Assembly: GCF_048544455.1 (NCBI RefSeq)
Contig: NC_133537.1
Location: forward strand, 20,645,541-20,709,540
Source: Silene latifolia
Lineage: Eukaryota > Streptophyta > Magnoliopsida > Caryophyllales > Caryophyllaceae
Length of the DNA: 64,000 nt
Direction of reading: 5' to 3'
Position 1 is the stretch's first letter; every line of letters starts with the position of its first letter. The position numbers and the translations under genes were made by a program. The notes beneath the pieces are model-generated. The model was not told the origin of the DNA, did not search any database, and saw only the letters and a list, made by a program, of their open reading frames with translations. Of the stretch, positions 1 through 9,571 are shown piece by piece.

Positions 1-1129
1 TGTTAAGAATTCTGGCAGGGGTCAGAGAATTAAGAACATAACCCTGATATGGCATTGGTGTAACAACCATATTAGGCTGCAGCACTGGAAGTGCAACATC
101 TCTGCTACTTGTTTCATTCTGACCTCCTGCACCAGGACCAGTGGGTTTAGCCGGTTTAGCATGAACAGCAGCTTTGGGTTTCCACACCTGCTGAACCTTT
201 TTGGGCTGCTGCACTACTGGTTTCTTCTTACACAAGCCAGTTTCATGCCCTATGCCATGACAAACAGTACAAATAACGGGTTTCCATTCATAATGAACTG
301 CCTGCTTTTGGCAAACATCATTCTCATCAATGAATTCAACAAAATCAGGTAGGGGATCACCAATTTTTACTTCAACCAAATATCTAGCAAACCCTAGATA
401 CTCCCTATCCTTAGTGGCCTGATCACTGTGGAGAGGCTTCCCAACCAAACCAGCAATCTTAGGTAAGGCTAAACCCCAGTACTTGATGTCTAAATCATGA
501 AGGCGGATCCAAACAGGTACTGAGGCAGGTTTGTCCTTAGAAATTTTCATGCCAGGGGTCCAATCCTTGACAATAAAGGGTTTATTATCAAAGAAGAGGG
601 GTTCAGATTGAAGAGCACGTTGTTTATCCTCCTTGTTCTTAAAGCGAATCAGACACACACCATTAGGTTGGAAGGCGACAGTTGAAATCGATAAATCCTT
701 CCAAATACGCCTAACAAACCCTCCTAACACTTGACTCGGTGGATTAGCACCAAGGACAAAACAAGAAATCGCAGTCGACCAGTATTCCAACTCAGGGTTG
801 ACATCCGACACATCAATCTTCAGAGAAGGAGTCTTACCAGTCACTGCAGCTTTCCCTTTCCGACGATTGCTAACCACCGTCCAGTCCTCCTCATCTGTGG
901 ATTTGTTCTCATTAATGGAGCTCAACTCTTTATCTAGGTTAAAAGCGCGTAATTCAGCTGATTTCGAACATTCTGTCTCATTTAATTGCGAATTAATTTC
1001 ACAATTAGTTGTATTATTTGTCGTAATAGTACTATTTTTTGAAGTATTTTTTATATTAGCAGATGAATTATTATTTTTAGGTGATTTTGTGGTACTACTC
1101 GGGGACGAAGCTCTCCTTGTTTTCGCCAT
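1..1129 (-). CDS. LINE (L1-type) ORF1, gag-like DUF4283 + CCHC zinc knuckle, partial
   Basis: Read on the minus strand from the ATG at 1129-1127, the frame stays open to the left edge, giving about 376 residues with no stop; the 3' part lies outside the window. The first ~100 residues are Ser/Thr/Asn-rich and low complexity. Residues ~110-265 look like the DUF4283 nucleic-acid-binding domain of plant L1 ORF1 proteins (LEYWSTAISCFVLGA, then FIVKDWTPGM). At ~285-298 there is a zinc knuckle of the zf-CCHC_4 kind (CTVCHGIGHETGLC), followed by a Lys/Pro-rich tail. In the family this protein binds the element's RNA during target-primed reverse transcription. The usual ORF2 (endonuclease and RT) would lie beyond the left edge. 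No break is visible in the part present. A host DUF4283 protein is possible but less likely. Confidence 0.8.
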   Translation of the reverse strand, partial: MAKTRRASSPSSTTKSPKNNNSSANIKNTSKNSTITTNNTTNCEINSQLNETECSKSAELRAFNLDKELSSINENKSTDEEDWTVVSNRRKGKAAVTGKTPSLKIDVSDVNPELEYWSTAISCFVLGANPPSQVLGGFVRRIWKDLSISTVAFQPNGVCLIRFKNKEDKQRALQSEPLFFDNKPFIVKDWTPGMKISKDKPASVPVWIRLHDLDIKYWGLALPKIAGLVGKPLHSDQATKDREYLGFARYLVEVKIGDPLPDFVEFIDENDVCQKQAVHYEWKPVICTVCHGIGHETGLCKKKPVVQQPKKVQQVWKPKAAVHAKPAKPTGPGAGGQNETSSRDVALPVLQPNMVVTPMPYQGYVLNSLTPARILN

Positions 1130-1359
1130 TGCAGAAGAAACGCAGAAAGCTTACTAGAATCGCTTTATCTCTCTAATCGCTTTATCAGTTCATGTAAAGT
1201 TAACCCCTTGTAAGTATATATGATGCTGTTGTTGTGGTTTAATTGAATCTATTGAGTTCTGATGAACCCAGCTGTGATTTATGCTAGTGCTGATATATGT
1301 TGCTGCTGATATATGCAGGTTTTTGAATGGCATGAAACAAATTTAATTTTTATAAAAAT

Positions 1360-1848
1360 TAGGAGTTCGTAATAAAAACGGTTACTAAAACAAAAACCGT
1401 TGTAAGTACCTTTCACAAATACCCACCAAAATATTCAACAACAGGTTTTAAAATAAGAACCGTTGTAAATACCTTTCACAAATACCCGCGCATAATATTC
1501 AACAACAGGTTTTAAACGAAGAACCGTTGTTACTACCTCTTTCAACAACGGTTATTTAGCGTATACCCGTTGTTAAAAGTCTTCACAATTTTGGTGGGAA
1601 AGATACAACAACGGTTATTTATATGATAACCGTTGTTATATTAATCCCACCAAATTTTTGAAACACTTTCCACAACGGCTTACTCGCAACAACAACGGCT
1701 TTTAACCGTGGTGAATACTTTCGACAACGGTTTTAGTAAATAACCTAACCATTGTAAATACCTTTTACAACGGCCGCTTTAACAACGTCCGCTTTTTGTT
1801 TTTACAATGGTTTTTACCCGTTGTTATAGCCTGTATCTGTAGTAGTTA
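1360..1848. mobile_element. CACTA-type DNA transposon end with subterminal hairpin repeats
   Basis: At least seven imperfect inverted units, about 60 bp apart, pair CAACAACGGTT with AACCGTTGT around short spacers (around 1377, 1439, 1499, 1543, 1607, 1690, 1723, 1800). The right edge reads CTGTAGTAGTT. Its reverse complement is close to the CACTACTACAG terminus of plant CACTA elements, with the first base changed. Dense subterminal repeats of this kind are the transposase-binding regions of CACTA elements. I see no transposase and no matching left terminus, so this is a fragment. Confidence 0.6.
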
Positions 1849-2511
1849 AGCGTATATTGTTGTGTAATTTTACTATTATGCTTTCCCGATTAACCTATTT
1901 GAATTTGTATTTTTGTATTCATGAGTATAATCATCTCTAACATATATTTTTCTTTTTCATTTCATATGAACTATTATCAAGGCATGTACTAAAAGAAAGC
2001 GTACTAAAAGGAAGTGAAAGTGAACCTTCAGATAAATATTAAATAGTATGGTTTCTAAATTCTAATCCGTATATTTTTAAGTTTATGTGTTTTTTTTTTC
2101 AAAACCGGAATAGATTATTGTATAGTCTTTAATACTATTTTTATTTTTATATAGAATCATGGATATAAGTATAACAAGAGATGGATCAAATTCTTGAAAT
2201 AGTAATAAGGAACTTAAAAAATTTTATGAACTTTTTGGAATTCGAATTTAGGGAATATAGTTTTTTAGATTATTGAGCTATTGAAATGAAAATTTAATTC
2301 GTAATACATGGAGTAGATACCGACCATAGCATTGAATCGTAGCTAATATTTTTCTATCGATATAATAAATGTTTTTTCGGATGTAAATAATATTTGAATC
2401 ATGCACGTGGTGATAAGATTTCAAAGATATTTCTATGGGAGGGTTGATGAAGAGGTCTGGAAATAATTTGGAGATAACTATACTGAGGTATTGAGTTTAC
2501 AACCTTATAAG
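1849..2511. other. AT-rich intergenic DNA
   Basis: No coding region, RNA gene or clear transposon terminus is visible. The last eight bases (2504-2511, CTTATAAG) are the left target duplication of the following hAT element. Confidence 0.6.
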
Positions 2512-3188
2512 TAGGGATGACAGTGGGTCGGGGACCCGACCCAGACCCTGAGTGTCGGACCCTAATAGGTCGGGTATGGGTCTCATTTTTTTCAGACCCA
2601 ATGGGTATGGGTCGGGTATGGGTCTTAAAAAAATATTTCGGGTCCGGGTCTAATTTATGAGACCCATACCCGACCCTTAGACCCTTTATTAAAGAAAAAA
2701 AATCAAAATCACAACTTTTCTGAATTCATACTGGCAGACTGTAAAAAAACCCAACTAAAGTCTCTTTCTCTTTCCTCATCCCATAAAGTGATAAAACCCA
2801 ACCAAACTCTTCTGACAATACCACCACTCCATCACTAACACGAGAAAACCACCATTAATCTTGATAAGCGACTGACAACCACTTCTCTAATAGGCGGTGA
2901 CCGACAACCACCATTAACGGCAGATTAATAAACTCATAATGTTAAAGTAATATGATTTTTTTTTTTTAATATTATAGACCCCATAGCTATTAATCTTGTT
3001 ACTAAAGTGGTTGAAACTCGGACCCGCGGGTAGACCCAGACCCTACCCTTACCCATAGGGTCCGGGTATGGGTCCTCAAATTTTAGACCCTTGCGGGTTT
3101 GGGTCGGGTACGGGTCCAAAGGGAAAATCTCGGGTCCGGGTCCGGGTCTAGGCGGACCCTACCCAGACCCTACCCATTGCCATCCCTA
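2512..3188. mobile_element. Non-autonomous hAT element, GGGTC-rich family (677 bp)
   Basis: The termini TAGGGATGACAGTGGGTCGGG and, inverted, TAGGGATGGCAATGGGTAGGG are flanked by an exact 8-bp duplication, CTTATAAG (2504-2511 and 3189-3196). An 8-bp duplication with TAGGG-type inverted ends fits the hAT superfamily. The outer ~150 bp on each side are almost wholly variants of GGGTCGGGTATG. The AT-rich core holds no transposase. Confidence 0.8.
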
Positions 3189-3538
3189 CTTATAAGGCGT
3201 TATTGAAAATTTTTCCATACGGAATTTATTATGTACGGATGGTTTCAACTTTTAATATTTAAAAAACTCAATTTATTATATTGCGGAGTAAAACACACGT
3301 ATATATAATGAGTCGACTTTGTCATTGCTCCGTTGTCAAGTTTCTCAAAATTAGTAGTTACCACATTGTCACTTGCCGGATTCGATTTACAAAATTAAAC
3401 CAAAGTTGTCAAAAAAATAAGGTATTAACTAACTAATTTCTTTGTATTTCAAGACTGTATATTTTTAAATGTATCAATAACTAATTGCTCGAACAAATAT
3501 TAACAATACAATAAAAATATCAAAACTAAAACAAATAA

Positions 3539-3568
3539 ACCCGTGAATTTCACGGGTCACAAACCTAG
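3539..3568 (+). mobile_element. Helitron 3' terminus
   Basis: A perfect hairpin (CCCGTGAA / TTCACGGG) stands about ten bases before CTAG, which is followed by T. This is the family's 3' end pattern (hairpin, CTRR, insertion at A^T). The matching 5' TC end was not located, so the left limit of the element is unknown. Confidence 0.6.
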
Positions 3569-4850
3569 TTATATTTTATAGATTTAACATAATCTAAAGA
3601 AGGTAAACATAACCTTTTTTGAATTTTTCTAAACTAAACTTATAGGATCTAAACTTTTCTTAACTTATAGGATCTGAACTTAATTGAACTTATAGGACTT
3701 GAACTGATCTACCTGGTATAAAAGCTAGGTTTTTTAAAGCTCTCTTATTGGTCCCTTAATTTCAGGAGGGAAAAATACTTTTCTACTTAGTGGTGCGGCT
3801 ACACAGTTTTAGGAGCATTTATTTCTTCAATTTTTCTGTTTCGATTATTTTGCTAACTAACAATGAAACTTATAAATGTGGAAACAGTTTTATTAATTGA
3901 AAGCCTCAGCAATTTGTTTTACGCATATAAAAATATAAAAAAAAAAACTGGAAAAATGAATACTTGAAAAGTAAATAAATTAAATAAAGAAAAAGCAAAT
4001 AAAAAACACTAAACTAATAATTAGAAAAAACTGGACTATAATTAAGATTTGAATCTAAATTAAAAAATATAAAAATAAAATGTTAATCAAGTTGCCTTAT
4101 TTACATGAAGTAGGTCCAAACTTCAATTTTAACCTCTATCACCTAAAATGTCATTCTTATTTAAAAAAAAAAATTAGATCTTGGAAAATATTGTAGAGAA
4201 TAATGTATATAAAAATAAAAATATATATAATTTTTTTTTTCGAAAAATCAATGCTTAAAAAAATTAAAAGTAAAAAGTGTATTAGAACCAAAAAATAAAT
4301 CTGAAAGTTTTCGTAAGAAATTATTGAGATGAGATTTTTATAAAACATAAAAATTATGAGGTTTCAAAATAAATGCAAGGGAATATAAAAAAAATCCAAA
4401 TATAAGTTACGGATCATACTTAAATAAAGTTCTTCTTATTACGCTCTTCAATTAATTTCAATAGTGACTTCAAATCCATTAAATTTGCATGTAATAGGAA
4501 CTATTGAAACGTTATTTCAGTATAAAATGTAGATGAGGGGGTGAGATGAGGGAGTACAAATAAGATTAATAGGATAGAAGGGAGAGGAAGAGGGAGGCTG
4601 AATGTACAAATTAAATGAGAATGGGGTGAGATGAGAAAATAGAGGCAGGTCGAGAATATGTGGGAGAGTAGTAGAATAATGACTGCTGAGTTAATGTGTT
4701 AAGAGGGAGATGTAGAGAACTAGAGATGGATTTATTAGGTTAATGACATAACAACCTACTTATTCCTTCACCTAGCGCATGCCTCTACTTCGTCTAATTT
4801 TTCTTCTTCTTATTATTATATTATGTAGTACCGTCTTAAATTAGACCTAA
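3569..4850. other. AT-rich non-coding DNA
   Basis: There are long A/T runs (around 3937, 4160, 4230) and no credible gene. The short open frames in this stretch are low-complexity Ile/Phe/Lys strings. Confidence 0.55.
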
Positions 4851-5264
4851 TAAAATCAACCCGACTCGAAAAGGCTGGCCCGAGATCTGAAATTGACCTC
4901 ATCTACAACACTCAAATGTGACCCGAAACCCAACCCGACCCGATCCTACTTTAACATAGGCCATAACTGACCCGACCTGATTCAAAACTACCCAACCTGA
5001 AAATGATCAAACAAAACATAACTCTAATTTACCTAAATAGACTTAAAATGACTTATATGAAATCACATTTCATACGGAGCATTATTTATGTTAAAATAAA
5101 TAATAAATCATAAATGGGTAATTCAAAAATGTACATTTTTTTCCCCTAATCATTGACCCGAAAATAAGCCGACTCGAAATAACTTTACCCGCTTAATGCG
5201 ACTAAAATACTCGAAAGAAACCCAAAATGACCCGACCCGATTGACCCCTTTTGCAACTATACAT
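4851..5264. mobile_element. Degraded GACCCG-rich hAT-like element
   Basis: Interior words such as CCCGACCCGA and TGACCCGA, together with a left edge TAGACCTAATAAAATCAACC and an inverted right edge CAAAAGGGGTCAATCGG, resemble the better-preserved hAT elements at 7997 and 11355. I could not find a clear 8-bp duplication, so the ends are approximate. Confidence 0.4.
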
Positions 5265-5694
5265 ACCGCCATACCTTTTTTTACTGTGTCATTTTCGTTC
5301 CCGTCCATGTAACTGATGTAAGTTAAATGTAGAAAATTTTATTGGTTCTTTGTATAAGTCTAAAGTGTAGTATTAAAATCATGTTAGGATTATTAAATAT
5401 ATTCATCTTTAGATTGGTTTTGAATTAATTTTTTCGATTTAATTGAATTCATTTTATAAAAATTTAGATCAAATTTACTTATATTACGGAGTATTATTTT
5501 GTCTAAGCGATGGAACTATATAACATATGTGGAATTTTTATGTCCGAGTTATGGAATTATCTAAATTATATCTAAATTATTACAGATAATACATTTATTA
5601 GTATATTATATTTTTATTTTACTCAAGTTGTTGTATATTAAATCTCGTGCAATTATATACGGACGACCTTAATTTGTAACGCTATTATTGTTAA

Positions 5695-5696
<2 letters not shown>

Positions 5697-5729
<33 letters not shown>
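5697..5729. repeat. (ATT)n microsatellite
   Basis: Eleven uninterrupted TAT/ATT triplets lie in otherwise featureless AT-rich DNA between 5265 and 5970. Confidence 0.9.
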
Positions 5730-5731
<2 letters not shown>

Positions 5732-5972
5732 ATATTTTGAATATCGTAATTAATTTAATTAAAATATCAACCTGTGCACTTTCGAGTATTTGTAACGTTT
5801 TAGATTACTTATACATCTGTAGCATACTTTCATCGGATAGCATTAATTTAGTAACTAAAATTATATGCACATCAAATCTTCAATTATAAACTTATTTGTA
5901 TTGTCATGATATTGAACATTTAATTACGCTCATTTATATGCTCCAGTATCCATGATAGCTTCTATTATTACG

Positions 5973-6005
5973 ATCCGTGCATTTTTTGCACGGGTTTAAA
6001 ACTAG
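5973..6005 (+). mobile_element. Helitron 3' terminus
   Basis: The hairpin CCGTGCA / TGCACGG (5975-5993) is followed by CTAG at 6002-6005 and then T, the canonical Helitron 3' layout. The 5' end was not located. Confidence 0.6.
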
Positions 6006-6100
6006 TCTTATATAATCTAAACTGTACTTAAAGAGAGTGACTTTAAGTTCAAAAGAACATAATCTTAGTCGTAATAAAAATACGCATGAACCTGTTTATC

Positions 6101-6334
6101 AAAGCTCTATTAATTCCAGTAAGGATCTTCTGTCCCATTTGGTGTCCCATTCCGTGTCCCACTCCACACACATTTTGACACATCAACACTTTAGCATATG
6201 TGTTGCATATTTTTTTATTTGCAGCAAGTGACGTGTCAAAAGATAAGTGGAGTGACATATAAAATGAGACACAAAAATGGGACAGAGAATCCTTACCCTA
6301 ATACAGCTGCCAAAAAAAAAAAGCTCTATTAATT
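6101..6334 (+). mobile_element. Short poly(A)-tailed retroposon with inverted ends
   Basis: A 204-bp body (6116-6319) lies between two exact copies of the 15-mer AAAGCTCTATTAATT (6101-6115 and 6320-6334) and ends in an A-run directly before the right copy. This is the signature of LINE-driven retroposition. The body is odd for a SINE: it has near-complementary ends (GTAAGGATCTTCTGTCCC and GGGACAGAGAATCCTTAC), and I see no clear tRNA-type A and B boxes. It could be a SINE of an unfamiliar family, or a retroposed transcript of a MITE. Confidence 0.6.
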
Positions 6335-6588
6335 AACCTGTTTTGGTTTTAATGGTCAAACAATACTATATTTGAATCTTTGATCGTTTTTCACCTCTTA
6401 ATAAGCACTGGCTACATGTATTTTTGTAAAAATGTTTACGTAAACAAATTGTTGTGATGATAACAAATCATGTTTTCATTTGTGGTCTCTATTTTATTAA
6501 TATATTGGTTTATTAAGGTTGTGCGTTGTTTTTGTCTTATTTTTATAAAAAAATTAGACTATAAGTATCTTCTATCGACAATCAAAGC

Positions 6589-7105
6589 TAGAGGTGTTAA
6601 CGAGCCGAGTCGGAGCTTGGCCTTGCTCGGCTTGTGCTCAAGAATCAAAACTCGAGCTCGAACCGATCTCGAGCTTACCCGAACTTGAAAAAAAGTGCTC
6701 GTTATAAAGCGTGCGAGCTTTAACGCGAGCTCGAGCCAAACTCGAGTCTATATAAAACTGTTTATTTTTTTATTTTATTTTTCTTTCGATATTTTTTATA
6801 ACAAGGCTCGAAAGTTATATGTAAAAAAATTTGGCAAATCAGCAAGACATTTGAAATGTGTGATACAAAAATATAATCATAATAAAATATTTTTTATAAA
6901 ATATGAGCAATATCTTATGTAATCACACAAGTTCGAGCCGCTCGTGAGCTTTTTGAGTCGAGTCAGCCTTTACTCGGCTTGACTCATTAAGCTCTCGAGC
7001 CGAGCCCGAACCCGAGCCGAGCTTGCACGAGCCGAGCTTTGACCGAGCTTTAACCGAGACGATCTAAAGTAGCTCGCGAGCTGTCTCGTCTCATTAACAC
7101 CCCTA
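6589..7105. mobile_element. Non-autonomous hAT element, GAGCTCG-rich (517 bp)
   Basis: The inverted ends TAGAGGTGTTAACGAGCC and TAGGGGTGTTAATGAGAC are flanked by ATCAAAGC (6581-6588) and GTCAAAGC (7106-7113), an 8-bp duplication with one difference. The interior flanks are runs of CGAGCTCGAGCC-like words around an AT-rich core. No transposase is present. Confidence 0.75.
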
Positions 7106-7113
7106 GTCAAAGC

Positions 7114-7988
7114 AATATCATGCTAAAAGATAGTTAATTAATAACTTAATTGATACTCCCTAAAAAAAATAACTTAATTGATACACCCTCTAAAATCGAG
7201 TATTTCTCTAACGGAGTATTCGATTAATTACACACCAAAACATGCATGTACACCTTACTCCGTTTTTACTTTTGACTTTTGAGCAAAGTCTAGCATGTGA
7301 CAAGGTTAGAATTTAGAAATTGATTAACAACTTGTATACTTCCTTTTAAGGCTTTCCCAAATGGATTTGATTACCTATTCAAAATTTCAAGGTCAAGAGT
7401 AGCCCATACTTTTCTCCTACCCTTAAACCGGTTACGTAGCTCCTAAATTATAGTTCATCGTTGTCAACAAAATAAAATACTGGTAACCTCCTAAATTATA
7501 AGCCATCACTACTTATTGTTTCTTGTTTATTAACAATATGAACAATACTTGTAATGACTTTAGGAGACCGTCTTAAACATGCGATGCCATACACGTTAGA
7601 TGTCCATATTACAAATATGGGAATACTAGAGTCCCCTAAACTACTAGATAGCCATCTAACCAAGCTAATATTACAAGTGTACTTAACCGAAACAGAAAGA
7701 CGACATTTCTTGACCGGAGGATGATAATGATCTATACATATGAATGAATAATGTGTGCACCGATTCTATATACGAGACTAATGGATACAAAATACAAACG
7801 TTAGACCGTGCCGGTAACATTATTCCACATTCAACAAACACATATTTACACTACGTAATGCGAAAAACAAATGTCTAACTTTCTAATTTTATCCTCGTTT
7901 TGTTTAAGAAAAGTGCAAAGGTTGACAACTACTCAACGTGGAACTCAAAGCGGATAAGGAAAAGTACGTGTACTAAGCATTTTGTGTA
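7114..7988. other. Intergenic DNA without recognised features
   Basis: I see no gene, RNA or transposon end here. The last bases, from 7989, begin the target duplication of the next hAT element. Confidence 0.5.
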
Positions 7989-7996
7989 CCTATTTC

Positions 7997-8386
7997 TAGA
8001 TCTGTCAAACGAGTCAATCGGGTCGGGTTCGGGTCTTTTATTAATTTTGGGTTGATTCGGGTCAAGTCGGGCCATTTCAGGTCTGTTTCGGGTTTGCTAG
8101 TCGGGTCTGTTTCAGGTCAAGTGGGTCGGGTTATTTCGGATCGGGTCATTTTCGGATCAATGAATAAGAGAGAAAAAGTCATTTCAAGTCTTTTCGGTTC
8201 AATTAGAGTTATGTTTTGTCGAGTCATTTTCGGGTTGGTTGGTTTCGGATTCATTTTCGGGTCGGGTCAGTTACGGGTTAAGAAACCTCGGGACGTGTTC
8301 GGATCGGGTCGGGTCAATTTGGGTTTCCAGGTCACTTTTAAATCTCAGATCAGCCTTTTTGGATCGATTTACTTTTGCCAGATTTA
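7997..8386. mobile_element. Non-autonomous hAT element, CGGGTC-rich (390 bp)
   Basis: The left end TAGATCTGTCAAACGAGTC and inverted right end TAAATCTGGCAAAAGTAAATC are flanked by an exact 8-bp duplication, CCTATTTC (7989-7996 and 8387-8394). The interior is almost continuous TCGGGTC words. The open frames across it have no stops only because of this repeat composition; they are not genes. Confidence 0.8.
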
Positions 8387-8394
8387 CCTATTTC

Positions 8395-9466
8395 AAGCTT
8401 TATATACGTAAATTACTCAAATACGGATCCGGAGTATCTAAGATAATAATAACACGTACGGAGTCCTCGTCACATTTCCATCCTCCATCTATTTGAAGTA
8501 GTATTTATAATATTACGATGATGGACTTTGTGACAAGAGTTGTAAAATTGACTATTTCATTATTAGTGGTTAAGCACGTAACTTTTTGTTATATATATAA
8601 TCCCCAACAGCCCTAAACCATACCCAACTATTTACAATTGCTTTTGTTGCTTACTTTTGCATATTTAAACATATTATTATTATCTTGTATTCTTACTTCT
8701 ACATACTCATAAGTCATAAGGTATTAATAAGTTATTAATCGTCGTGATTCGTGAATCTCGTGATCCTGCTCAATTAAGGTACATTTACTTTCTTATACAG
8801 GGAACTCATCAATTCATTCAAATGCAAGAGTTTTTGTTCTATCTAATGGATCAACTGTCATATGTCAACCTAGATTTTGTGGTAGGGAAAGCTATATTTC
8901 GTACTTTTTATTCTTTTCACATTTGTTGTAACTTGTACTCAACCTACAACAATATTGATTAATTAGGGACATAACTTCACAGCTAGAGCGTTATAAACGG
9001 ATACATTGCTCTAGGTGATTAAATCATAATCATTTTGACAAACAAATCAATCTAAATCCTTGTTATAAGATTTGACTTACATATTTGTCTTAAGTGATTA
9101 TTTATAGGTTAAGTTTATGGCAATCATCCGGGTGTTGATTCAACATTCGAATTTAACGGGTTTAGAACGTGTTAGGGGTCATTTGAAAAAATACGTTGTG
9201 TTGTAGGTACCCACTTTGTTACAGGCAAATGGGCCGGGCTCTAATGAATTGTCCCGTCCATAAACAATATGTGCATTTTCTTCCATGTTTAGTTCACTAA
9301 TAACTAGGAGAGTTTACCTGTTCATGTGGTGGGTGAGACGTGGGACTACATGTTTTATACGTGAAATATATTATGTGAATTCATAAATCATATCGAATCA
9401 TATAATCACAAGAAAACTATTGCTGAGTCATCTGCTCTCTTTCTTTATACTCCAAATTATCCAAAC
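8395..9466. other. Upstream region of the GH3 gene
   Basis: This non-coding, AT-rich stretch precedes the GH3 gene and should contain its promoter. I see no transposon boundaries and no convincing coding sequence. Confidence 0.5.
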
Positions 9467-9474
9467 TATAAATA
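9467..9474 (+). promoter_or_regulatory. Likely TATA box of the GH3 gene
   Basis: TATAAATA lies 98 bp before the chosen ATG (9572). A start of transcription about 30 bp downstream (~9500) would leave a short leader. This also argues against using the in-frame ATG at 9500 as the initiator. Confidence 0.5.
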
Positions 9475-9571
9475 AATCAGCAATAATAGAATTTAGTATA
9501 TGATTTTTCAGGGATTAAGATTGGGCATTGAAGGAAGAAGAAGGGGCAGACTGGTAGAGAATCAATCAGCA

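Noticed and set aside
731-1157. Two overlapping open frames on the plus strand
   Set aside because: They are the opposite-strand reading of the LINE ORF1 coding region and have no protein-family features.
8052-8496. Open frames rich in Gly/Ser/Val/Arg
   Set aside because: They arise from GGGTC repeats of a hAT element; the amino-acid bias follows the repeat words.
9500-9571. Upstream in-frame ATG at 9500 as the GH3 start
   Set aside because: It would add 24 Arg/Gly-rich residues before the signal segment and lies at or before the expected transcription start after the TATA box at 9467.
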